A DNA stretch of 64,000 bases from Phytophthora colocasiae (lineage: Eukaryota; Oomycota; Peronosporomycetes; Peronosporales; Peronosporaceae), in assembly GCA_018806915.1 (NCBI GenBank), contig JAGKQI010000043.1:620001-684000 (forward strand), written 5' to 3'. The translations under genes were made by a program, and so were the position numbers. This document shows, piece after piece, positions 31,179-38,940 of the stretch (position 1 is the first letter of the stretch; every line of letters begins with the position of its first letter). Below the pieces are notes generated by a model. That model saw only the letters and a program-made list of their open reading frames with translations. It searched no databases and had not been told where the DNA came from.

Positions 31179-32689
31179 ATGGTGAAGACGCGTGCGGGGT
31201 AAAGGAAAACCAAGGTCACTCTGTTTAAGGGCAACACGCGGGTGAAGGATGGGCAAACCGAGAGAACTGCGCATACGAGGCAGTTACTGTCGGTGGCAGC
31301 ACAAACGAATTCGTTAGTCGTCCCGGCCAAAACGCAGGAGAATCAGTCGGCCAAGAGCAAGTCGTCAACCAAGGGCAAGCCTTCATCTAAGAAACGAAAG
31401 GGGAATATTACTGAGTCCTCGGATGGATCTAGCAAGCGACCAAAACCGACAGGCCAAGATACTGAAGTTTCTGTACAGGATGTTGATGCTGCTGAACCGG
31501 AGGAGGCAGAAGGCCAAGAGGTTCCCATCAAATTCCTGAAGGAAGCTTGCGATGAAATGAGGAGAGCTTGCAACGAGGAGTACCAAGGAGATAAGCGGCA
31601 ATGCGAGCGGCGCACGAAAGCACAGCCGTACACTTTGGCAAACTATCAGAAGCGCTTGTGGGTAGAACGGTATCTCGCCGCACGAAATAGATGCGAAAAG
31701 GTGGATTACAATGATTTAGCGACCAAAATTCAGTTCAAGGCCTTCAAGAGCGAACCAGCAGAGCTCAAGAAGCACCACCAGTCTCTGCTCAAGGAAGTAT
31801 ATGCAGGGTATCTCAAGGTGTTGGAAAATAAGAAAAACAAGGCTAATGCAGATCCCAGCGCAGGCCTAAGAGAACTCGTGGCGTCAAGCAATGCCTCGTT
31901 GGTCACGTGAAGATACAGGAGCTTTTGAGCGAGGGCCACGAAGAAACTAAGAAAGAGCTGAGACGTGCAATTCGGGAGGAAAGAGAGATAAGCCAAGCAG
32001 CGAAGCCACTTGCTACTGGAAAGATAGGGAAGGAGTCGAGTTTAGACCAAGTTCAAGCAGTAGCGGCGACTTTACCGACTCTCGTGTGTGACACTGAAGA
32101 GGAGAAGCAGACTTTACGGGCGGAGTTTGATTTGATCTACCGCAAGATCTCCGTCTCGCTGTCTGCTGCATCCGAGAGGAAGTTGAAGGACTTGGAGACA
32201 AGCCACGTATCCAAGTTGGAGGATCTCAAGGCGAGACACTTGGAAGCTGAGGAAAAAATTCAAGAACTAGTGCGGGAACTGGATGAGGAGAAGTTGAACT
32301 CCACTACGCTTCGAGAAGAACTAGAGGCTCAGCGCAAGGCTTCCACTGGTCGACGAGGTGACAAAGGTAAGCAGAAAAAATTGGAGGAGGCACTCAGAAA
32401 CAAAACAGCCGAATTAGCAGGAGAGAAGGCGGTATCAAGCGGCTACCAGAAGAAAGTAAAATATCTGGAGACAGCACTGAATGCGGCGAGAGCGAAGATT
32501 GAAGAGCAAGACGAAGAGCTGGAAGCGGCCGTACGGCAAATCAACACGAAAGGCAAGGAAGTGAAATCTGTCAGCAGTACGATAAGAAAGAAGGACAAGA
32601 AAGGCAGAGGAAGCATGGGTGAAGTCAAAGAACTAATGCTAAAGGGGGGGGTAACGAAGAAGTTGCAGGGAACAACTTGTGAAATTTAA
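31179..32689 (+). pseudogene. Lys-rich coiled-coil protein, nonsense and frameshift
   Basis: An ATG at 31,179 opens MVKTRAG, followed by TAA at 31,200-31,202. The same frame then runs to 31,910 through a nuclear-signal-like patch (KPSSKKRKG), an acidic spacer and a helical region (CDEMRRACNEEYQGDKRQ, YQKRLWVERYLAARNRC). A one-base shift near 31,905 continues into 31,907-32,689, a long coiled coil (LKDLETSHVSKLEDLKARHL, IQELVRELDEEKLNSTTLRE) with a basic tail. No family is recognised. A gag-like or chromosomal scaffold protein is possible. Two breaks suggest decay. Confidence 0.45.
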
Positions 32690-32960
32690 AGGAAGAGAAT
32701 AACGAACAGTCAAACGACTTCAACAACCGTGTTTCATTATGTGTTGAAGTAAACTGTGGTGCAATGTTGGTATGTGTCGGGTGTTCTGGAATTGAGCTCG
32801 GGAAGTTTAAGTCCTTGCTAGCTAGCCGCTCTAAGCACTCTTGCACCAGCACCTATTTGTCCTACTGACCCGTTATCGACAGCACGATGCAGCCCTCATT
32901 GCCATTGTCGCGAAGTTGCCTCTCCATCTTGTCATGCTTCCACTCGAAGTCCTTGTGGCT

Positions 32961-33938
32961 TTAAGTTTCTTCGACTGCGACTGGTCTCGCTCGTCTAATG
33001 TACAAGTGTAGCTCTCGGAGTGAATTCCCGAATGTCATTTGAACATGAAGTGTTTTCAGAAGCTCCCATCGAATACAAAAAGGGCTAGAGCATGAATGTC
33101 GATGGCGTGGACATACCAGCGTCGTTAATCCCACCAGGCGAAGATGAGGTAATACCACACACATGTTGATAACCGCCAACACGGCATCTTCTTCAAACAC
33201 GGTGTCATGACAGTACAAAACAGTAGCGGAGTTGATTAGCGAGCCAGGTCGACTTGACGATAATTTTTTTCCAGCGCACACAACAGCTTTGTTGCTTTCC
33301 TTAAACCCACGGATGTCTCCGGCGACAACACAGATCTTTTGCAAATGCGGAAGGTCCACAACTGCTGACGCGATTAGTTTCACCCCTTTTGCTACCAAGT
33401 TGTCTTGAATCTCAATGCCCACCACGCAAGACGCCCGAGTTTGTAACGCAATCTGGACGAGAACGTTCCCGATACCAGATCCAGCGTCGAGAAACACATC
33501 GCCCTCTTGAAAGGCTGCTTCAGTTATAAAACTGGATACTGCTACCATCGTGATCTCCCCAGCATTTAGCTGACGCTTATTGGCATCGCGCCTAGTCAAC
33601 ACACGAAAAAGCCTTTCTGTGGCGTTGTACGTGTCTTCGGGAGACAACGGTACCATCAATTGCTCTGTAATTCCGGGCGTACTATCCGCTTGTTGGACTC
33701 GTTGGCTCTTGCTATTTTGTTGGAGTGACTTCCGAAAGAATCGCGGCGGAAATTGCAACACGTCAGTTCCTAGTCGTCGCTTGAGCGTCTTGATACGTTG
33801 CTGAAGCTTCTCTGGGCTCCATTTCTGTGGTCTCATCTTTTCTGCCACTAACGACCACTTGACGCGGCGTCCAGATTTCACGTACGTCGCTGCTAGCTGG
33901 ACGAGCTGGCGATCTTCTTCATCAGAAAAATCTGCCAT
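32961..33938 (-). CDS. SANT-domain plus DOT1-like SAM-dependent methyltransferase
   Basis: 325 residues from the ATG at 33,936-33,938, one exon. Residues 1-70 form a SANT/Myb-like head (DEEDRQLVQLAATYV...LQQRIKTLKRRLG). Residues about 105-190 hold a DOT1-type core: NAGEITMVAVSSFI, then FLDAGSGIGNVLVQIALQT (motif I, about 149-167) and VVGIEIQDN (acidic residue of motif II). DOT1 enzymes methylate H3K79 using SAM in the nucleus; the target here is unknown. The C-terminal part (RPGSLINSATVLYCHDTVFE, then LVGLTTLVCPRH) is consistent with the rest of the Rossmann fold. The frame is intact. A decayed relative of the SANT part lies outside the piggyBac at 9,465. Confidence 0.65.
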   Translation of the reverse strand: MADFSDEEDRQLVQLAATYVKSGRRVKWSLVAEKMRPQKWSPEKLQQRIKTLKRRLGTDVLQFPPRFFRKSLQQNSKSQRVQQADSTPGITEQLMVPLSPEDTYNATERLFRVLTRRDANKRQLNAGEITMVAVSSFITEAAFQEGDVFLDAGSGIGNVLVQIALQTRASCVVGIEIQDNLVAKGVKLIASAVVDLPHLQKICVVAGDIRGFKESNKAVVCAGKKLSSSRPGSLINSATVLYCHDTVFEEDAVLAVINMCVVLPHLRLVGLTTLVCPRHRHSCSSPFCIRWELLKTLHVQMTFGNSLRELHLYIRRARPVAVEET

Positions 33939-34224
33939 TCTCTTTCACAAGTTCACAAGGCCCCGTTTGACTAGAATTTGTATATCATACGATCTGTAGT
34001 CATTACTGGCACTTAAGCCAAGGTTTCGCCACAGTTGACCCATTCCATTTCTACATGTATGCTCACTGATGAACCAATATGTATTGAGCCGTTTATCCGT
34101 CACTTTGAGCCAGGGAAACTAACCTCGCTGGCGACTAACGCCAGACCTCCAGTAGTCCTGCCACCGGTTGCCCACTTTCTCCTACACGAAACCGCTTTTA
34201 TAGCTATCGACTTTGTGTCGCGGC
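33939..34224. other. Short intergenic interval, no gene seen
   Basis: Upstream region of the methyltransferase gene; no convincing frame. Confidence 0.4.
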
Positions 34225-34546
34225 TCAGCAGGGGGTCTCGGATTTGGCTTCCGTCTGCAGATACTCAAGAAGTACTCGATCAACGGTTTCTACCTCCATA
34301 AAATCCTTGATCTGCTGGCAAAACAAGGCAGCATTTGTCTGCAGGTTGCTCATTGCAACTGGTGTTGGCTCGTACACGCGGCCCTGAACGGTACATCCTT
34401 CGGATTGCAGTCCAGCCCGAAGTAGACGTGTGCATCTCGTTCCACTTGCTCCAAGTAAACGTTCCGTAGTCAATTGACACAGCCATTGTCGGGAAAGTGA
34501 TAATTCCAAACAGCAGAACCGAAAAGATCCAGGGATATCGAGCCAT
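34225..34546 (-). pseudogene. Possible small secreted protein, frameshifted
   Basis: The minus-strand ATG at 34,544-34,546 opens MARYPWIFSVLLFGI..., a good signal peptide (short basic n-region, hydrophobic core, cleavage plausible after TMAVS). It is followed by a short mature segment (YGTFTWSKWNE). Near 34,425 the coding-like sequence moves one base into a frame ending at 34,225 (CTVQGRVYEPTPVAMSN, then a helical tail). No family is recognised. Small secreted proteins are common among oomycete effector candidates, but nothing here shows that role. Confidence 0.3.
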
Positions 34547-34717
34547 TGGACGCCACCTCCGAGTGTATTGACTACGAGCCGAGTCATTCTGTTCGTCTAA
34601 CTGCCGTCGACAGCTGCAGATGCCGAAGAACGGCTGTCTTGTACGTGATGCCATCGCAAGATTGGGTATCTGCGTCGTTTCAAAGCTTGTAGATCCCTTT
34701 GCCGGGGGCTCTTCACT

Positions 34718-35551
34718 CTACGCTACACTTGGATTGAGGAGTCGGTCGAACTTTGCCTCTAGCTGCTGCTCAGGAGACAGAATACCCTGCTTCTCAAGCT
34801 CTTTTTTGCGTTCCTTCTCCTTGGCATTGAGTGCTGCAATACGCCGTTTGTTACGAGTGCTGAGGTCGTCACGCACTACCCGTTTCATGCGCTTGAAAAT
34901 CTCTGGCACTGAGTGGGAATGGAGAAAGCGCAGTAGATCACTCTTAGGAGCGTAGTGTTCTCCCAGTACGTTGCGTCCTACATGACAATCAACCATCAAT
35001 TCAATTCACACAGTACACTCACACGTAGACGTACCCCATAATTGAGCGATACCATGAGTATCGCGACGGAATTCCAGTGGATCTTCTTCCAGCGCTGTGA
35101 TCTGCAGATGTCGAGGCTGGAAAACACCAGTAGTTTCAATAATTTGCTGGACTCGGAGGCTTTCAAGCTGGTCTTCCAGTCTCCTTTTAGTGACAGCGCT
35201 TGATGTCGACGATAGAAGCCGCAGTAGATCTGCCTGGACACGAACTGAACTCGTTTGGAGCTTTAACTCTCTATCTTCGTGCGCTTTCTGTCTGCGTTTC
35301 AGCGTGAGCTTCTTCCGTGTAGAGTTCGTATGCATACTGAAATCGTCTGACGCTTGTAGAAGGCGCTCGAAAGGACTGACATCTCGTTCGTACTGGTATA
35401 TCTCCCATACATCCTCTGATACTTCGTCAGCCTTCTCCACCGCTACAACCATACACAGCAACGTGTACGGAGCTTCTCGCCCGCCTCCATCACTTGGAAT
35501 CGCAGCATCTTCCAGATACAAATCCAGGGAGGGAGTGTCCTTGCCAGTCAC
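34718..35551 (-). CDS. Two-exon gene of unknown function at the right end of the piggyBac cargo
   Basis: Minus-strand exon 1 is 35,551-35,035 and exon 2 is 34,977-34,718; they join through a 57-nt intron (GTACGT donor, TGTAG acceptor, phase 1) to give 258 residues. The N-terminus is polar (MTGKDTPSLDLYLEDAAIPS), then YTLLCMVVAVEKADEVSE. A Lys/Arg-rich helix (RKKLTLKRRQKAHEDRELKL) and a long helix with LLRLLSS follow. The C-terminus is strongly helical and basic (RRIAALNAKEKERKKELEKQ). It may be nuclear or nucleic-acid binding by charge, but no family is recognised. The frame is intact and splice-consistent. Confidence 0.55.
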
Positions 35552-35890
35552 CAGCCAACGGATGCCTTCTGCTTACTGCTCTTGCCCTTGATAGCTGGTA
35601 GTAGAGAACTGTATTATCTAGTTAAGACAGCACGCAAAACGCTTCCGGAAGCATATTTCACAAATTTACCTTGCAATAAAAGGTCGTCAAGCCACTAAAA
35701 TGTGCCCTGCCAGTTGCACTCCGCTCTAGTAAATCAACGCTTGGCGACCAATGGCGGCAAGGAAGATCTCCCGCCATGCTCATCACCGTTCCAGGGGAGA
35801 AATCCGCAAACGACACCTATTGGCTAAAACGACGTGAATATCACTTTAAAGACGAAAGGGCTTCTAACAAGGTTTTTCTCTGAGGTTTTT
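35552..35890. other. Right subterminal piggyBac sequence, no gene seen
   Basis: No convincing frame. It holds the upstream region of the 34,718-35,551 gene and leads into the right terminal hairpin. Confidence 0.4.
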
Positions 35891-35928
35891 CTTATCCCAG
35901 CTTTGCTGGGATAACGGTCGCCGGTGGG
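35891..35928. repeat. Right terminal inverted repeat and subterminal hairpin of piggyBac
   Basis: Inverted counterpart of the left end: the hairpin with TTATCCCAGC arms, then CGGTCGCCGGTGGG at the tip, adjoining TTAA. It lacks the 3-base CTG spacer present on the left. Confidence 0.9.
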
Positions 35929-35932
35929 TTAA
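35929..35932. repeat. TTAA target duplication (right) of the piggyBac element
   Basis: Matches 16,257-16,260. Reading gypsy codons across a single TTAA restores the integrase frame into NANNLHTHAV. Confidence 0.93.
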
Positions 35933-36174
35933 ACGCTAATAACCTACATACACATGCAGTGTCGAGCGTCTTCAAGACGAAGTTGCGTCCGCGCTTCATC
36001 GGACCATTTACGGTCGTGGCCAAGAAGGGCCTGGCATACACGCTTGACTTGCCAAAGCGGATGCGAACACACCCTGTGTTCTACGTCGGCTTACTTAAGC
36101 CATATCGGGACCCCGCGGGGGTGAGCGCGGAGGCGCTGGCGCCGACGACACGCGCGCAGGCTTCAGCTCGCTGA
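35933..36174 (+). pseudogene. pol: Integrase C-terminal domain of gypsy pol, detached piece
   Basis: Continues integrase from the piggyBac insertion point: SSVFKTKLRPRFIGPFTVV, then THPVFYVGLLKPY, the conserved GPF/Y module of Ty3/gypsy integrases that contacts DNA and helps target integration. It stops at 36,172-36,174 after a Pro/Ala linker. The chromodomain piece lies further on in a different frame. Confidence 0.9.
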
Positions 36175-37639
36175 GCTGCGGGGTCAGGGATTGAGGCCCT
36201 TCGAGCCAAGCCACCCGGCTTTCGATCTCCTTTATATCGTGAGCGAGACGGGCATGCGAATGCCAAACACTCTCCATGTTCCCCTGAAGAGACTGGGTCT
36301 GACTCTGAAGAGTATCGATCGGGCGATCGAGCTGATACCAAGCGCTCCGCGCCAAATAGCGCTCGTCACACTCATCGAGTATCACAAGCCGCAGCGCATC
36401 GGCCTCCTCCGCCGTTGCTCGACGAGCAGGGGGCCCCCACTACCATGTGGAGCGCCAAATGGCGTGTCGTCGCCACCGTAGTCAAAACCAGTATCTGGTG
36501 AAGTGGCGTGGGTATCCACATTCCCAGAACTCGTGGGAGTTTGAGGGGCCACTCCGGCAAGACTACCCTGACGTCGTGGACGCTTTTGATCGGGAAGATC
36601 GGAGGCGCCCGAAGGGCTTGAGGTCGACCAACCGGCCGACACCCGCTTCTCACCACTAGTGTGAGAAGCTGACGGACTAGCAGCCGGGCTCAGGCTCTGG
36701 TCCGTGGCTGACACCGCCAGCAAGTCTCCTTCGGAGACTGAAGGAGCGTCCTGCGTAGCAGGTATAGCTGCCTGAGCAGCAGGAGCGACTGCCGTCATGT
36801 GACGAGGAAAGAGGCCGGGCCGCACGCGTACTTTCGCGTACTGGAAGAGCTGTCCTCGAGCGAGGCGAACTTCCACCTCGGAACAGCTCTCCATGAGCCG
36901 ATCAAACGACGAGAGCTTTCTTGAAGCCCCACTTGGCCACATGGACCATGTAGTCCCGGGTCGTCTCCCCAGACTGGAGGAGGAAGGGGTAAGTCCTCAT
37001 CTGAGGTACAGACTCCCGTCGCCGCTGCTTATCCAAGCGTTGCAGATACTCGACGAGTGTACATACCTGTGGGGTCAGGAAACGCTCATGGAGCCCTTGC
37101 CGCTGCTGGGTTTCAGCCACCGGAGCACCTATGGCGTACCCGTGCAGGTTTGGCTGTGCCATTAGCTGCTTTACCTGCTCAGCAGCGTCACGAGGCTCGA
37201 AGCCGTAGTCGCGCCGCGACAAAGCCCCCACGATGCCCCTAGGGACCGTTCGACGTGACTCTGGAGCACCGCTCATAGAGGCCTCCTGCGCCTCATCCAG
37301 AGGGTTGGTGATCGTGTGCTCGGCACTCTCGATCAGCTCATAACGAGCAGGAAGCGGTGGAGCGTTGCGCAACGCGTTGAGCACGAGGCTCGAACGAGCC
37401 TCAGGGAACGGATTTGGCTGATGCAGCTGCCGAGGAATCGAGTAGCGACGCGGGTCGCGGGGAGAGCGCAGCTCAGACCGGGTCGTCCGGACATCGCCCT
37501 GCACGGACTCCTCATAGTCCACCTCAAGCTCAACCTCCTTGATAGGAGAGCGGTGTGGGTCGCGTGTCGGTGACACTGTCTGGTACTCGCTAGAGGGCGA
37601 ACCGCCACTACTGCTCGAATCCGAGCTACACGCGAGCAT
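36095..37639 (-). pseudogene. Antisense ORF between gypsy pol and 3' LTR, and overlapping the chromodomain
   Basis: The minus-strand ATG at 37,637-37,639 opens 245 residues (MLACSSDSSSSGG...; VELEVDYEESVQGDV; LVEYLQRLDKQRRRESVPQM). Coding-like sequence continues in a neighbouring frame after 36,915 (LSSFDRLMESCSEVEVRLAR, then a Ser/Pro-rich region). After another shift it continues as a helical stretch (YQLDRPIDTLQSQTQSLQGN) ending at 36,095. The frame is also open upstream of the ATG to about 37,845. Long antisense ORFs in this position are known in some plant gypsy lineages; their function is unclear. The family of this one is not recognised. Confidence 0.5.
36444..36659 (+). pseudogene. 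pol: Chromodomain of the gypsy integrase
   Basis: HVERQMACRRHRSQNQYLVK, then WRGYPHSQNSWEFEGPL..DYPDVVDAFDRE, is a chromodomain fused to integrase, which defines chromoviruses and steers insertion to marked chromatin. The linker upstream (36,175-36,440) has lost frame, so it is no longer joined to the integrase core. It overlaps the antisense ORF on the other strand. Confidence 0.85.
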
Positions 37640-37920
37640 CGCTCTGTATCGGAGGCGATACGCCTCGAAGTACTCCGAAACGGAAAGAGTGGAAGGAGCC
37701 GGTGGCTCAGGCGGGGAAGCGCAGAGGCACAGAGGCGAAGTTGCCGAGACACGGGATGCCCGTGGAGCGGTAGGCTCGCTGGGGCAAATGGGAGAATGTG
37801 CACGTTGAGCCAGCGCGCACGCGCACTCTCGTTGAGAGATTTTTCTTTATCGGAAAGTTGCCGGTAACAGGCCTTGCCAGGCAGTTATGCCAGCGGTTGT
37901 AAATACTGCGTATCCACAGT

Positions 37921-37934
37921 TTGGTGGGGGAGGG
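37921..37934 (+). other. Polypurine tract of the gypsy element
   Basis: TTGGTGGGGGAGGG directly before the 3' LTR, the expected plus-strand primer site for reverse transcription. Confidence 0.85.
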
Positions 37935-38343
37935 TATAACGGGGTTACACGGCGCCGCGCGCCTTGGCTACTTTTAATGTGGTCAACACCGACTTGGACA
38001 CACGTCACATATATATGTGTGTCACATTATTCTCACACGTCACATGTAGCCATATAGGGGCAGTTGGCTAATAGCCACACATTGCATATTTGATTAGGAT
38101 TTAGTATGTTAGATACTAAATCCGTTACATTTAGGATTAGGACAATAAAAGTCAATAAAAATCAGTTTGCATTTTACATAGTTAGTGTTAGCCCTTTATT
38201 ATTGAGACACTGACTCTGTGAGTCCCATATTTAGTGGATTACTCCGTTCTTGTATAGAACCAAAGGCTAGTGCCTTACGAGCAGGACTCTACGAGTCTAT
38301 TAAACTTTCTCTGTGCGGTGCACACTTACGCAGCCCCGCTGCA
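37935..38343 (+). repeat. 3' LTR of the gypsy element and head of the tandem array
   Basis: Begins TATAAC where the 5' LTR has TGTAAC, so the invariant G is A. It ends GCTGCA. It is closer to the LTR copies in the array than to the 5' LTR (for example GTCACATATATATG and ACACGTCACATG). Confidence 0.92.
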
Positions 38344-38348
38344 AACGC
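38344..38348. repeat. Target site duplication (right) of the gypsy element
   Basis: AACGC, identical to 10,874-10,878, starting the downstream half of the gag-like gene. Confidence 0.9.
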
Positions 38349-38940
38349 ACCCGTCAGGCTGCTGAGGAAGCTCTGAAGTCTCCCAAATTTCTGGACCTGA
38401 CTCGTTCTGATGTAAGGATTTCAGACTCCAAGTCCCAGAGTCCAAGGTATCTCGCGTACTCGTCGAAGATCCAGAGTCAGCAGTCATCTCCCAAACGGCC
38501 GTTCAAGTCAAACCTCAAGAATCTGCAGCGTCGCCCCTCTGGGCACAAGCCTATCGAAGATTCTGTGCTCTCGGCGAATGCCAGCACCAAGGTGGCCAAG
38601 TCTGAGGTACACAAGAAACTTCCTGGCGAAGTGGTCTGGAAAGAAGTGCGTCCTGACCTTCGCCAAGCTTTGCTTTCCGGGGTCAAATACGACAAGGTCA
38701 TGGAGTGGTTGGGGTCAGATAAAGAGGCTCATAATCTTTTCAGCAGTCCCGTTCTCGTCCAGATGCTGGCAAGCGTGATATACTTTCGCCACTTGGACTC
38801 CACTCCTTGGACAAAGTACGTACCGGAGGTTTACTTCCAGATGGCAGACGAAGTGGTGGACCGACACATCTTGGCTGGTACTGAGCCTGCAGCTTGGGGA
38901 GCTCTGGACGGTCACGTTAATTATCCTGAAAGTGACCCTG
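38344..38940 (+). pseudogene. 3' portion of the split gag-like gene, first of at least 23 copies
   Basis: Continues the frame of the 10,178-10,873 half: TRQAAEEALKSPKFLDLTRS, a basic Ser-rich part (SPKRPFKSNLKNLQRR), then a globular part (VVWKEVRPDLRQALLSGVKY, VMEWLGSDKEAHNLF, PWTKYVPEVYFQMADEVVD, AWGALDGHVNYPE). It ends abruptly at CCCTG|TTACACGG, where the next LTR copy begins. About 198 codons are open in unit 1. The tail with W..Y.P..YF and AW..L resembles gag-type domains, but I cannot name the family. Confidence 0.55.

Larger units (their letters stand above)
16261..35928 (+). mobile_element. 19.7-kb cargo-carrying piggyBac-like DNA transposon
   Basis: 19,668 bp between duplicated TTAA sites, with matching 14-bp ends CCCACCGGCGACCG in inverted orientation. 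Each is followed (after a 3-base spacer on the left only) by the same 24-base hairpin. Inside is a piggyBac-family transposase with chromodomain leader ORF (26,917-30,595) and about ten further coding regions. Classical piggyBac elements are about 2.5-6 kb with one gene, so the size and cargo are unusual. Two explanations fit: a giant element mobilising cargo as a unit, or a smaller element later swollen by nested insertions (the inverted-repeat element at 20.6-25.3 kb is one). The transposase now has breaks, so movement today would need another copy. Confidence 0.88.
10879..38343 (+). mobile_element. Ty3/gypsy chromovirus-type LTR retrotransposon, interrupted by a piggyBac element
   Basis: It is bounded by a 5-bp target duplication and by LTRs of 408 bp (10,879-11,286) and 409 bp (37,935-38,343). 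Order: LTR, gag, protease, reverse transcriptase, RNase H, integrase, chromodomain, an antisense ORF, a polypurine tract, LTR. Removing the nested 19,668-bp insertion and one TTAA leaves 7,793 bp. The LTRs differ at about 14 positions (roughly 3 percent), so the insertion is not brand-new. Coding damage includes a frameshift near 12,630, a TAG at 14,977-14,979, a frameshift near 15,842, an Asp-to-Asn change at the first integrase catalytic position, and interruption at 16,257. It is non-autonomous now. Confidence 0.93.

Noticed and set aside
16261..35928. A fungal Starship or a Polinton/Maverick as the large element
   Set aside because: No tyrosine recombinase, DNA polymerase B, packaging ATPase or capsid gene was recognised. 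The TTAA duplication and DDE transposase point to piggyBac.
36902..37573. Plus-strand ORFs in the gypsy 3' region as an env gene
   Set aside because: The plus frames are short. The long, composition-biased frame is on the minus strand, and no envelope features such as a signal peptide or membrane anchor are present.
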